Translations under genes and position numbers: made by a program | Notes under the pieces: model-generated | Told to the model about the DNA's origin: nothing | Database searches by the model: none | What the model saw: the letters and a program-made list of their open reading frames with translations, nothing else | Shown: positions 44,445 to 53,740 of the stretch, piece by piece | Position numbering within the stretch: position 1 is the first letter of the stretch | Layout: each line of letters opens with the position of its first letter | Assembly: GCF_907165195.1 (NCBI RefSeq) | Contig: NZ_OU015584.1 | Span: forward strand, 3,110,978 to 3,174,977 | DNA length: 64,000 nucleotides | Direction: 5' to 3' | From: Parvicella tangerina | Lineage (GTDB): Bacteria; Bacteroidota; Bacteroidia; Flavobacteriales_D; Parvicellaceae

Positions 44445-45722
44445 TTATTCAATATTGTCATCAAACCAGTTCTTGATTTTATCCAGAAATCCAGTTTTAT
44501 TCTTTTCACTTTTCGAATGCTGACGTGTATTGATCGAATTCCGGTTGGTCGTTTTTTGCCTTTCTTTCTCGTAAGTCTCGAATCCTTTCGCTACCAAACC
44601 AACACCCGTTGCAAACATTGGGCTTGTAACATTGATATTCGTATTACTACTTAGATGCTCGTTTGGATAACCAATTCTCGCATCCATTCCAGTTACGTAC
44701 TCAAATAACTGTGTGATGTGCTTCATCTGAGAACCACCACCAGTAATCACCAATCCACCGATCAATTTCTTTTCATATCCAGAATTTTTGATCTCATAGT
44801 AAACGTGCTCAATAATTTCAGACAATCTGGCATTGATGATATTAGACAAATTCTTAACAGATATCTCTTTTGGATCTCGTCCTCTCAAACCAGGGATGCA
44901 CACCACTTCATTTTCCTGACTTGCTAATGGAAGAGCTGTTCCAAACTTTGTTTTAAGTTGCTCAGCATGTTTCTGCATAATCGTACAACCTTCTTTGATA
45001 TCCTCGGTAATGATGTTACCACCAAAAGGAATCACAGCTGTATGACGGATTATACCATCGTGAAAAATCGCAAGATCCGTTGTACCACCACCTATATCAA
45101 CCAAGACAACACCTGCCTCCATTTCTTCTTTACTCAATACAGATGCTGACGAAGCCAAAGGCTCAAGAATCAATTCGGCCACTTCTAACCCGGCTTTATT
45201 CACGCATCTGTAAATATTTCGTGCAGCAGCCACCTGACCTGTAATAATATGGAAGTTAGCCTCTAATTGTACACCAGCCATTCCTATAGGATCCTTAATA
45301 CCGTTCTGTCTATCTACAATATACTCTTGCGGTAAGACATGAATAATCTCCTCACCTGGGTTGATCAAGATATTATGCATATCATCAATTAAGGCGTCTA
45401 CATCTTGCTGACCAATCTCGTCTTCATATGAAGAACGAGTGATCATTCCTCTGTGCTGTAGACTTTTGATATGCTGACCAGCAATACCAACATTTACCAC
45501 ATTCACTTCAACACCAGACTTAGCTTCCGCTTCCTCTACAGCCGCACGAATCGATTGAACTGTCTTTTCAATATTTGCCACTACTCCCCTTGTCACTCCA
45601 AGACTTGGAGATTTTCCCATTCCTAGAATCTCAATTTTTCCGTGTTCTGTTTTTCTTCCGATCAGGCAAGCTATCTTGGTGGTACCGATATCTAAACCTA
45701 CTACAATTTCTGGTGCATCCAT
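44445..45722 (-). CDS. ftsA: Cell division protein FtsA
   Basis: The 425-residue actin-fold protein tethers FtsZ to the membrane. The ATP-binding phosphate-1 motif GLDIGTTKIACLIG is near residue 10. The SHS2/1C region and the phosphate-2 motif GGGTTDLA-type (VLVDIGGGTTDLAIFHDG) are present. The C-terminal tail ends with the amphipathic helix FLDKIKNWFDDNIE for membrane binding. It is 20 bp downstream of ftsQ. Confidence 0.96.
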   Translation of the reverse strand: MDAPEIVVGLDIGTTKIACLIGRKTEHGKIEILGMGKSPSLGVTRGVVANIEKTVQSIRAAVEEAEAKSGVEVNVVNVGIAGQHIKSLQHRGMITRSSYEDEIGQQDVDALIDDMHNILINPGEEIIHVLPQEYIVDRQNGIKDPIGMAGVQLEANFHIITGQVAAARNIYRCVNKAGLEVAELILEPLASSASVLSKEEMEAGVVLVDIGGGTTDLAIFHDGIIRHTAVIPFGGNIITEDIKEGCTIMQKHAEQLKTKFGTALPLASQENEVVCIPGLRGRDPKEISVKNLSNIINARLSEIIEHVYYEIKNSGYEKKLIGGLVITGGGSQMKHITQLFEYVTGMDARIGYPNEHLSSNTNINVTSPMFATGVGLVAKGFETYEKERQKTTNRNSINTRQHSKSEKNKTGFLDKIKNWFDDNIE

Positions 45723-45742
45723 TTTATCTGTTTGTTTGTCTG

Positions 45743-46546
45743 TTAATAATATAATCTCTTTGAACCAACTATTTGGTCCTTGTATTTTAAGTTTAATGTG
45801 TCGTATATATTTAGCTCTTTTACGTTCATTTCTGCTTCTGTGTAGAAATATTTAAGCCTGAAGAGTTTATCTTCAAAATCATCAATTCCTCCAAAAAGAA
45901 TTCTATGATTACCTACTCGAGGAATCATTTCAAACTCCTGCTTTTCATTTACATATACCTGTAAAATCTGCGCAGTTAGGAAATCATCCTTATTCAACGC
46001 CAACGCCAATGTATAGATCTCATCCAGCACATGTAACTCACTAATGCTATCATTCTTAGTAATTTCCTTAATACTAGGAATCTCATTGTAGGGCTCATAA
46101 ATATATCCCGTAAACACAGGCACCTTTGCGATGTAATCTTGGCTAAGTGGGATCACTTCTCCATCCACATCAAGGTAGCACCCCATTTTTCCTCCCATAA
46201 GTACAATTCTTGCTATGGGCAGTTGCTGTTCAATATCCAACTGAACCAAGCCATTGCTGTATTTATAAGCCTGCACATCCTTAACACCAGGAATCGTTTT
46301 CACTTCCGCTTCAATGCGCTCCAACTCTATCTCTCCCAGTGATTGATCTTTAAAGGAATAACCTAAATCATTCATTACGGCAACCACTTTCTCCTCAGTA
46401 ACAAAATTGTGATTACCGGGTTTTTGAATGGTAATTTTAGGTGCTTGAGTCTCAATCTCCTCATACCCTGCATTCACAAAAAACAGGAGCACAAATACAC
46501 CTAAGACAAATACTGACCAACCTCCTATTTGTAGTACCTTTTTCAT
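45743..46546 (-). CDS. ftsQ: Cell division protein FtsQ
   Basis: The 267-residue bitopic protein has a short cytoplasmic tail, one helix (about 8-25, GGWSVFVLGVFVLLFFVNAG) and a POTRA-like periplasmic domain (HNFVTEEKVVAVMNDLGYSF...IETEVKTIPGVKDVQAYKYSNGLVQLDIEQQLPIARI). It scaffolds divisome assembly with FtsL and FtsB-type proteins. It overlaps murC by 4 bp. Confidence 0.9.
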   Translation of the reverse strand: MKKVLQIGGWSVFVLGVFVLLFFVNAGYEEIETQAPKITIQKPGNHNFVTEEKVVAVMNDLGYSFKDQSLGEIELERIEAEVKTIPGVKDVQAYKYSNGLVQLDIEQQLPIARIVLMGGKMGCYLDVDGEVIPLSQDYIAKVPVFTGYIYEPYNEIPSIKEITKNDSISELHVLDEIYTLALALNKDDFLTAQILQVYVNEKQEFEMIPRVGNHRILFGGIDDFEDKLFRLKYFYTEAEMNVKELNIYDTLNLKYKDQIVGSKRLYY

Positions 46547-47898
46547 TCAGTCAAGGCATTTTTTAGAGGTTCTACTAATCTATCAATATCTCCAGCTCCT
46601 AGTGTTAGTAATACTTCTAACTTTCTTCCCTTTATATCCTGTACCATCTCATCGGCTGGCACGACAACCTTATTCGGTATTGTCATTAAATTCAACAACA
46701 TCTCAGCATTTACCCCGTCAATTGGTAATTCTCTTGCTGGGTAGATATCCATCAATATTGCCTCATCTAATAAATCCAAACTCTTCGCAAATTCACTGGC
46801 AAAATCTCTTGTTCGGCTGAATAAATGAGGCTGAAAAATCCCTGTAACTTTCTTAGAAGGATATAGTTCTTTGACTGAGCTAATACACATTTCTAACTCC
46901 TTGGGGTGGTGTGCATAATCATCAATATAAGTAAGGTTAGCGCTATCAATGACGCGCTCAAACCTTCTTTTCACACCAGTAAATGATAGTAAACCTGACC
47001 TAATTTCATCCTCTGTTAACTCCATTAGTTCTCCCACTATTATCGCTGCTAGAGCATTCTCTATATTGTGTCTTCCTGGTAATCCTACGGTTAGGCCGTC
47101 ATACCTTCTCAACATTGAGATGACATCGAAAATATAGTTGCCATTCTCAACTCTGAGGTTTATCGCTTTCACCTTGGCATCCTCATCAATCCCGTAAGTG
47201 ATCACATTTTTATGCCTTAGTCCTAAACCGTTTCTTAAAACCAGCACACCGTTTTTCGGTATCTTATTGACGAACAGTTGAAATGACTCTAAGAGCGTAT
47301 CATGCTCACCGTAAATATCCAGATGATCCGCATCTGTAGAAGTGACGATTGCAATATTTGGGTCTAGTGTCAAAAAGGAACGATCAAACTCATCTGCTTC
47401 TACTACAGTTGTTCTACTACTTTCATCCAAGATGACATTGGTATTGTAATTCGTTGAAATACCTCCTAAAAATGCATTACAACCCTTTCCACTGTGTTTA
47501 AGCAGATGCGCCACCATTGAAGAAGTAGTCGTTTTACCATGAGTACCTGCTACAGCAATTGAGAATGATCCTTGCGTAATGAGTCCTAGCATTTCAGAAC
47601 GTTTCGCTACGATATTCCCATTTGACTCAAAGAATTTTAATATGGCCAAATCCTTAGGAACAGCTGGTGTATAAACCACCACTGTTGATTTTCCCTTAAA
47701 CAGTTCATTTACTGAATCAAGATTATCCTCATAGATCACTTCAATTCCTTCCGCTTCAATCTTTTTCGTTAGTGAGGTTCTGGTTTTATCGTATCCAGCA
47801 ACTCGTATCCCCATTGAATGAAAATATCTGGCAATGGCACTCATTCCGATACCTCCGATACCGATAAAATATACACTATGTAAACCTCTTACATTCAT
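46543..47898 (-). CDS. murC: UDP-N-acetylmuramate-L-alanine ligase
   Basis: The 451-residue Mur ligase adds L-Ala to UDP-MurNAc in the cytoplasm. The N-terminal Rossmann fold has GIGGIGMSA. The P-loop GTHGKTTT is at 118-125, and the MurC-type YIDDYAHHPKEL segment of the C-terminal domain is present. I chose ATG 47898 (MNVRG); an in-frame TTG at 47910 lies inside murG. It is downstream of murG by 1 bp. Confidence 0.96.
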   Translation of the reverse strand: MNVRGLHSVYFIGIGGIGMSAIARYFHSMGIRVAGYDKTRTSLTKKIEAEGIEVIYEDNLDSVNELFKGKSTVVVYTPAVPKDLAILKFFESNGNIVAKRSEMLGLITQGSFSIAVAGTHGKTTTSSMVAHLLKHSGKGCNAFLGGISTNYNTNVILDESSRTTVVEADEFDRSFLTLDPNIAIVTSTDADHLDIYGEHDTLLESFQLFVNKIPKNGVLVLRNGLGLRHKNVITYGIDEDAKVKAINLRVENGNYIFDVISMLRRYDGLTVGLPGRHNIENALAAIIVGELMELTEDEIRSGLLSFTGVKRRFERVIDSANLTYIDDYAHHPKELEMCISSVKELYPSKKVTGIFQPHLFSRTRDFASEFAKSLDLLDEAILMDIYPARELPIDGVNAEMLLNLMTIPNKVVVPADEMVQDIKGRKLEVLLTLGAGDIDRLVEPLKNALTE

Positions 47899-47899
47899 A

Positions 47900-49006
47900 T
47901 TATAACCCAATGATGGTCATCACCTCATTACATATATCTTCAGCCGCATTCGGTTTCCCCAATGCAGCTATATTCTTACTTAATTCGTTCATTTTTGCCT
48001 CATCTTGAAGCAAAGCCAATATCTCAGGCACTAATTTCGCCTGAGAATCAACGTCTTTCACAAGGAGTGCCGCTGATTTATCAACAAGCGATTTTGCATT
48101 TTTCGTCTGATGATCCTCTGCAACATTAGGTGAAGGCACCAGCACGCAAGGCTTTTGCACTAAACAGAGCTCACTTACCGAGAGTGCTCCAGCCCTACTA
48201 ATTACGACATCCGCTGCTGCATAAGCTAAATCCATTCTTTTGATGAAGGCCATCGGCTTTATGTTTTTATCTCCATGTGCATCAGCCTTTTTTGCCATTT
48301 CCTCTTCGTAGATCTTTCCGGTCTGCCAAATCATTTGAACTCCAGCATCTGTTAACTTCTGAAGGCCTTCTGCTATACTATCGTTTAGTGTTCTGGCGCC
48401 CAATGATCCACCAATTAATAAGATCGTTTTCTTATTGGGGTCTAACCCAAAGTGTTCGAGTGCTTCTTCCCTTTTTCCGTCAAGATCCAAAATATCCTTC
48501 CGGACTGGATTCCCTGTCATTACGATCTTTTCCCTTGGAAAAAAGTGCTCCATATTATCATAAGCCACACAAATCTTACTGGCTTTTTTTGCAAGAATCT
48601 TATTGGTTAAACCAGCATAAGAATTCTGTTCCTGCAGTAAAGTGGGTACTCCCAATTTTCCAGACTGAATCAAAGTTGGCCCACTTGCATAACCACCAAC
48701 TCCTATTGCTATCATTGGATTAAATTCTTTTATAATCTTCTTAGCAGCCATCTTACTCTTTAGATACTTGAAAGGGAAATTCCAGTTTTTCCAAATCTTC
48801 TTTCGTTGTATTCCAACAATATCCAACCCTTTAATCTCGAATCCAGCAGCCGGAACTTTCTCCATTTCCATTTTACCATTTGCTCCAACAAACAGAATAG
48901 CCGCACCTGGATACCTTTCTTTGATTGTGTTCGCAATTGCTAATGCAGGGAATATATGCCCTCCAGTACCTCCACCAGATATGATCACTCTCGGTTGCTT
49001 ACTCAT
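47900..49006 (-). CDS. murG: UDP-N-acetylglucosamine-N-acetylmuramyl-pyrophosphoryl-undecaprenol transferase
   Basis: The 368-residue GT-B glycosyltransferase converts lipid I to lipid II. The G-loop GGTGGHIFPAL is at 12-22, the second glycine loop is GGSLGARTLNDS, and the sugar-binding region has EDHQTKNA. It overlaps ftsW by 4 bp. Confidence 0.96.
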   Translation of the reverse strand: MSKQPRVIISGGGTGGHIFPALAIANTIKERYPGAAILFVGANGKMEMEKVPAAGFEIKGLDIVGIQRKKIWKNWNFPFKYLKSKMAAKKIIKEFNPMIAIGVGGYASGPTLIQSGKLGVPTLLQEQNSYAGLTNKILAKKASKICVAYDNMEHFFPREKIVMTGNPVRKDILDLDGKREEALEHFGLDPNKKTILLIGGSLGARTLNDSIAEGLQKLTDAGVQMIWQTGKIYEEEMAKKADAHGDKNIKPMAFIKRMDLAYAAADVVISRAGALSVSELCLVQKPCVLVPSPNVAEDHQTKNAKSLVDKSAALLVKDVDSQAKLVPEILALLQDEAKMNELSKNIAALGKPNAAEDICNEVMTIIGL

Positions 49007-50154
49007 GCTATTTGTTTTTCATTTGATTCGACACTCTTACTCACATTCAATAGTATTCCAATAGAGACACAGGTAAAAAGAATGGATGTTCCTCCCATAC
49101 TGATCAATGGTAACGGTTGCCCCGTTACCGGAAGCAGGTTAACACCCACCCCCATGTTAATCATAGCCTGCAAAACCAGTAAAAAACTTAGTCCAAAGGC
49201 AACATAAGCCCCAAAACTGCTTTGAGCCTTTAAAGCGACTCGTATACTCCTAAAAAAGAAAGTTAAATAGAGGATCAACAATATAAAAGCTCCTATCAGC
49301 GACCCAAACTCCTCTATAATCGTAGCAAATACAAAATCCGATTGAGCAGAATAGGTATCGTTTTTGACATTTCCTCTACCTGGCCCCTTACCGATCAATC
49401 CTCCATTCACAACTGCAGTTACTGCCTGCATGGCCTGATAATTATCTATTTTTGTTTTTTCATCTTCTTCTTCAGCCTCACCCCCAAAAAAGCTAACTAA
49501 CCTAGTTTCCCAAGTTGTTGCTCTTGGTAGTATACCGGTAAAGTGATTCACCATTAACAGAAACATGAACAACACAATTGCACCACCCACCACAGCGAGC
49601 AAATGTTTTATTTGTACTCCACCAACAAAGAGTAAAATAAAGCTAGCTAATCCAAGCATAAATGCAGTAGAAAAATCAGCGGGTAAAATCAACACACAGA
49701 TCCCGGCAATTGGAATCATTAACGGCAATACGCCTTCTTTGAAATCGTGCAATTTGTCATGTTTAATAACGAGCAGCCTTGCCAAGTATAAGATCAGCAC
49801 AATCTTCGCAAGGTCTGAGGGCTGAAACCCCATAATCCATCTTTGGGCAGAGTTAATGTTTCTACCGAAAAGCAATGTCATGAGCAATAATATTCCTGCT
49901 ACCCATATCCCCATTTGAGAAATACGGGAAAAGTATTTGAATTTAAAATGCTGCAAGTAGATCATAACGACAAACCCAACAACCAAGGTAGCTACATGCT
50001 TAAACCAAAATGGAGTAGCATTCCCTTCAGTAAGTCGATATGCCATATTGGAACTAGCACTCAACGCAATTACCGTTGAAGCCAAGGTCAGCAGAATTAC
50101 AACTGTCCAAATGGTCTTATCGCCTTTTAGGTATTTATCTATTATTTCTTGCAT
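49003..50154 (-). CDS. ftsW: FtsW/RodA/SpoVE family glycan polymerase
   Basis: The 383-residue SEDS protein has about ten helices. The conserved AQRWIMGFQPSDLAKI segment, the KNDTYSAQSDFVFATI catalytic-loop region and the C-terminal signature PVTGQPLPLISMGGTSIL are present. In a dcw cluster next to murG it is FtsW, the septal glycosyltransferase partner of FtsI. Its upstream gap holds hairpin element D. Confidence 0.93.
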   Translation of the reverse strand: MQEIIDKYLKGDKTIWTVVILLTLASTVIALSASSNMAYRLTEGNATPFWFKHVATLVVGFVVMIYLQHFKFKYFSRISQMGIWVAGILLLMTLLFGRNINSAQRWIMGFQPSDLAKIVLILYLARLLVIKHDKLHDFKEGVLPLMIPIAGICVLILPADFSTAFMLGLASFILLFVGGVQIKHLLAVVGGAIVLFMFLLMVNHFTGILPRATTWETRLVSFFGGEAEEEDEKTKIDNYQAMQAVTAVVNGGLIGKGPGRGNVKNDTYSAQSDFVFATIIEEFGSLIGAFILLILYLTFFFRSIRVALKAQSSFGAYVAFGLSFLLVLQAMINMGVGVNLLPVTGQPLPLISMGGTSILFTCVSIGILLNVSKSVESNEKQIA

Positions 50155-50164
50155 CCTATTTCTT

Positions 50165-50244
50165 GGACACTTGATATTTGACGCTGGACGCTAGACGGAC
50201 ATCTTAAGGAGGCGTCTAGAGTCAAAAGTCTTCAATCAAGCGTC
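50165..50244. repeat. Hairpin element D, between ftsW and the orphan MurD-like gene
   Basis: This 80-bp element aligns without gaps to element E (50748-50827), with 65 of 80 bases identical by eye. It contains CTAGACG/CGTCTAG arms around a 15-nt loop. Its end overlaps the stop codon of the orphan gene, so the last residues LDA derive from the element. Confidence 0.75.
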
Positions 50245-50733
50245 TAATTTTTCAACCAGTGTTCTGAAATGTTCTCCTCTTTCTCTGTAGTTCTCATATA
50301 ATGCAAAGCTTGATGTCCCTGGTGAGAACAACACTACATCATCTCCCTCTGCCCATTCACTGGCAGTTTCTACAGCTTCTTCTAAAGTTGATTTATGCGC
50401 ATAACCGTCTACCATGTTCGCAAAGGAGTACTTTAGGTTTGTCTCATATGCTCCGAAACAGATGATCTGTTTCACTTTATACTTTACCAGTTTCTCAAGC
50501 ATACTGTAAGGGAGTTCTACTTCAGAACTTGCTGCGATCCATATCACTGGCTTCTCCATTAACTCAAGTGAGTAATAGGTAGAATCCAGGTCAGTAGCTT
50601 TGGAATCATTGATCCATTCTACCCCGTTGATCTCGGCAACCGACTCCAACCGGTGTGCGATATCCGCAAAAAGGCTCATACTCTTCTTCCGAGCCTCCAG
50701 CATTTGGTCTTTTAATGACTTTGTTTTATTCAT
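50236..50733 (-). CDS. Stand-alone MurD C-terminal domain paralogue
   Basis: The 165-residue protein resembles only the C-terminal domain of MurD, encoded just upstream. HRLE at 27-30 and NDSKATD at 42-48 match HRLE and NDSKATN of MurD, and SPGTSSFALYENYRERG near residue 137 matches SPACASFDLFENYEERG. Key ligase features are missing: no P-loop domain, GGxDKG is replaced by ASSEVE, and the Asp of ASFD is Ala. So a catalytic ligase is unlikely. It is an intact frame with ATG 50733. It may bind MurD or a precursor, or be a partial duplication that is still translated. Confidence 0.8.
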   Translation of the reverse strand: MNKTKSLKDQMLEARKKSMSLFADIAHRLESVAEINGVEWINDSKATDLDSTYYSLELMEKPVIWIAASSEVELPYSMLEKLVKYKVKQIICFGAYETNLKYSFANMVDGYAHKSTLEEAVETASEWAEGDDVVLFSPGTSSFALYENYRERGEHFRTLVEKLDA

Positions 50734-50747
50734 TGTGTTCAATTATA

Positions 50748-50827
50748 GGACGCTAGATGTTTGACTCTGGACGCTGGACGAACAACCTAAGAAGGTATCT
50801 AGCGTCAATAGTCTCTAATCAAGCGTC
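50748..50827. repeat. Hairpin element E, between the orphan gene and murD
   Basis: This 80-bp copy is homologous to D. GACGCTAGAT at 50749-50758 and ATCTAGCGTC at 50797-50806 are perfect 10-bp inverted arms, with an inner ACCT-AAGA-AGGT hairpin. It follows the murD stop by a few bases. Confidence 0.75.
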
Positions 50828-50833
50828 AAAATT

Positions 50834-52177
50834 TTATAATGATCTAACCGCTCTTTTGAACTTATTACCTCTCTCTTCGTAATTCTCAAAAAGATCAAAA
50901 CTTGCGCAAGCAGGAGACAATAATACCGTGTATCCTTTCTTGGCTAATCTGTAACCTAGTCCAACTGCTTCTTCAGCTGAAGTCGCGTCCCAGATGTTCT
51001 CTACCAAGCCCTCGAATGCTTTGTGCAGTTTTGAGTTATCTTTTCCCAGACACACGATTCCTTCTACCCTATCCTTCACTAATCCTTCAAGCATGGTGTA
51101 GTCGTTTCCTTTGTCTACACCACCTGCGATCCAGATCGTAGGCTTTTGCATACTTTCGAGAGCATACCAGGTAGAGTTTACATTCGTAGCTTTTGAATCG
51201 TTAATAAAATCGATTCCGTGCACTGATGCTACGAACTCCAATCTGTGTTCTACATTTTGGAAATCAGATAATGATTCTCTGATAATTTCCTTTCTAATTT
51301 CTAATACTCTACTAGCGATACTTGACGCCATAGAATTGTAAGCGTTGTGCTTACCTTGCTGTGCTAATTCGTGAATAGACATGTTTGTTTGTTGGTTGTT
51401 AATGTTAGTTTGTATTTGTTTGTTTGTTGTTACCCAAGCTCCTTCAGTCAGCTCTACCTCGTGAGAGAAAGCGTACATCCGTTGCTTGAAATTTCGTTTG
51501 TTGTTTTCTGCTTGTATAGTGGGGTCATCGTAGTTGTAGATGAACACATCATCAGGACCTTGATTCTGAACGATTCTGAATTTACTATCCACGTAATTCT
51601 GGAATTTGTAATCGTATCGATCCAAATGGTCTGGTGTGATATTCAGAAGTATTGCAATGTCTGCTTTAAAATCAAACATTCCATCCAGTTGAAAACTACT
51701 GAGTTCAAGAACATAGTAGTCATAATCACCTTCGGCAACGAGTGCAGCAAAGCTTTTACCAACGTTTCCACCAACGGCCACGTTGAGTCCAGCTTGTGAA
51801 AGGATGTGATACAACATCATGGTTGTAGTCGTTTTACCATTACTTCCTGTGATGCAAATCTTCTTAGCAGTCGGTTTCACATATCTTCCTGCGAATTCGA
51901 TTTCTGAAATAACCGGAATACCCTTCTCGCGCAACTCAACGATCATTGGCACTGTATCCGGTATCCCCGGACTTTTGATTACCTCATCAGCTTTGAAGAT
52001 CTCTTCGTGCGTATGCACTCCTTCTTCCCACTTTATGTCATTATTTAAAAGAACTTCTCTGTGTTTGTCTTTGAGTTTCCCCCTATCAGACACCCACACA
52101 TCAAACCCCTCTTTCTTTGCCAGAATAGCAGCTCCGACTCCACTTTCGCCCGCTCCTAGTATTGCTATTCGTCTCAT
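50834..52177 (-). CDS. murD: UDP-N-acetylmuramoylalanine-D-glutamate ligase
   Basis: The 447-residue full-length MurD adds D-Glu to UDP-MurNAc-L-Ala. N-terminal RRIAILGAGESGVG, P-loop GSNGKTTT at 111-118, HRLE and NDSKATN in the third domain, GGVDKGNDY and SPACASFDLFENYEERG are all intact. Element E follows the gene and element C precedes it. The next gene is its truncated paralogue. Confidence 0.96.
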   Translation of the reverse strand: MRRIAILGAGESGVGAAILAKKEGFDVWVSDRGKLKDKHREVLLNNDIKWEEGVHTHEEIFKADEVIKSPGIPDTVPMIVELREKGIPVISEIEFAGRYVKPTAKKICITGSNGKTTTTMMLYHILSQAGLNVAVGGNVGKSFAALVAEGDYDYYVLELSSFQLDGMFDFKADIAILLNITPDHLDRYDYKFQNYVDSKFRIVQNQGPDDVFIYNYDDPTIQAENNKRNFKQRMYAFSHEVELTEGAWVTTNKQIQTNINNQQTNMSIHELAQQGKHNAYNSMASSIASRVLEIRKEIIRESLSDFQNVEHRLEFVASVHGIDFINDSKATNVNSTWYALESMQKPTIWIAGGVDKGNDYTMLEGLVKDRVEGIVCLGKDNSKLHKAFEGLVENIWDATSAEEAVGLGYRLAKKGYTVLLSPACASFDLFENYEERGNKFKRAVRSL

Positions 52178-52183
52178 TGTTTT

Positions 52184-52290
52184 TCGATTTTACGATTAAA
52201 CGATTTGCGATTTCGCTTCGCGAACACGACTACTTCTAAACTGCCGCTTAGAAAGTGTCGCAAAATCGTGTAGTCGTTAAATCTTTTCAT
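52184..52290. repeat. Hairpin element C, between murD and mraY
   Basis: CGATTTT/AAAATCG (52185-52191 with 52262-52268), TTCGC-TTC-GCGAA (52212-52224), ACGACTAC/GTAGTCGT (52226-52233 with 52270-52277) and TTCTAA/TTAGAA (52234-52239 with 52248-52253) give a nested structure. Its layout matches elements A and B, but with different words. Confidence 0.7.
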
Positions 52291-52303
52291 CGTCTTTATT
52301 CAT

Positions 52304-53740
52304 TTATCTCAATTTCAGTGTCACGATAGATAGTACCGCCAGTATGATCCCGACAATCCAGAACCTGGCAACTATCTTCGCTTCATGCATTCCTTTCTTT
52401 TGGTAATGATGGTGCAAAGGCGCCATCAAGAACACTCTCTTTCCTTCTCCTGTTTTCTTCTTTGTGTATTTGAAATAAGCCACCTGCATCATCACGGATA
52501 CGTTCTCGATCAAGAACACTCCGCAGATCACTGGGATCAATAGTTCCTTTCTTATTGCAATCGCAAACGTGGCGATGATTCCACCCAAGGCTAGCGAACC
52601 TGTATCTCCCATGAACACTTTTGCTGGGTATGAGTTATACCACAAGAACCCGATAGTTGCTCCAATAAATGAGGAGATATAGATCACGAGCTCACCCGCA
52701 TCTGGGATGTACATGATGTTTAGGTAATCTGCGAAAATGGCATTACCAGACAGGTAGGCGAAAATTGCTAACGTGGTACCAATAATCGCACTTGTACCGG
52801 TTGCTAAGCCATCCAATCCATCCGTAAGGTTAGCCCCATTCGAAACGGCTGTGACAATAATGATGACTAAGGGAATAAAGATCAACCAGGTAAGATCTCC
52901 AAGTCCAAACCACTCGTAATCGAATTCGTTATTCTTAATGAATGGAATGGTTGTTTTATGAGACTTGTGCTCATTGTACTTGTAGATTCCTTCATCGTCT
53001 TTGTAAAATGTCACACCATCTATTTCTGTCTTACCTTCTATCATTAACTCTAACATTCCATTAGAATTCATAAACTCAAGCACATATCCATTATCCACCT
53101 CATCAGCTATTTCTTCACCATCGATTATCACTGGAGCGCTCGGTAGGTCTCCTTCTTGCAAAATCATTGGAAGCTCATTACCGGAACCATCCTCCAAAGC
53201 GCTTAATGGCGGATAGATTGTCCAGCCCTTCTGACCAACCCCTTCTTTCACAACGTACTCCTTCTCCTTCACCACTACATCATCATGGAAATACAACAGC
53301 GAGCCTACAATTATTCCAACACCAACTTGCCCAACGACTTTAAACTTCCCTGCCAGACCTTTTTTATTCTTCTTAAACACCTTGATGTAATCATCCAGGA
53401 AACCGATCATTCCCAACCAAACCGTAGCGATCAGCATGGTGATGGTATAGATATTATCCAGCTTTGCAAATAACAATGTTGGCACCAGAATCGACCCTAA
53501 AATGATCAGACCACCCATCGTTGGCGTTCCTGCTTTTTCATTTTGTCCTTCCAGACCTAGGTCTCGAATAGACTCACCAACCTGTAGTCTTTGGAGCAAC
53601 CGAATCAAACGACCTCCCATCACCATTGAGATCAACAGCGAAACGATGATCGCCATACCCGCTCGAAAGGAGATATATTGAAATAATCCCGCACCTGGGA
53701 CATTTTGCTCTTGTAGATATTCGAATAAGTGGTAAAGCAT
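52304..53740 (-). CDS. mraY: Phospho-N-acetylmuramoyl-pentapeptide-transferase with a large extra-membrane insertion
   Basis: The 478-residue enzyme makes lipid I. The catalytic Asp pair (DDYIK at 116-120), NLTDGLDG at 304-311, [11 protein letters not shown] and [10 protein letters not shown] are all present, so the enzyme should be active. It is about 118 residues longer than E. coli MraY (360). The extra part lies at about 151-275 between two helices: a charged, soluble segment with [17 protein letters not shown] and EMIEGKTEI-type sequence, most likely periplasmic. Longer MraY occurs in Bacteroidota. It shares one base with murE upstream. Confidence 0.94.
   Translation of the reverse strand: MLYHLFEYLQEQNVPGAGLFQYISFRAGMAIIVSLLISMVMGGRLIRLLQRLQVGESIRDLGLEGQNEKAGTPTMGGLIILGSILVPTLLFAKLDNIYTITMLIATVWLGMIGFLDDYIKVFKKNKKGLAGKFKVVGQVGVGIIVGSLLYFHDDVVVKEKEYVVKEGVGQKGWTIYPPLSALEDGSGNELPMILQEGDLPSAPVIIDGEEIADEVDNGYVLEFMNSNGMLELMIEGKTEIDGVTFYKDDEGIYKYNEHKSHKTTIPFIKNNEFDYEWFGLGDLTWLIFIPLVIIIVTAVSNGANLTDGLDGLATGTSAIIGTTLAIFAYLSGNAIFADYLNIMYIPDAGELVIYISSFIGATIGFLWYNSYPAKVFMGDTGSLALGGIIATFAIAIRKELLIPVICGVFLIENVSVMMQVAYFKYTKKKTGEGKRVFLMAPLHHHYQKKGMHEAKIVARFWIVGIILAVLSIVTLKLR

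Noticed and set aside
50165-50827. Elements D and E as a CRISPR or direct-repeat array.
   Set aside because: Only two copies, separated by a coding gene and with 15 differences in 80 bases; no spacers or cas genes.
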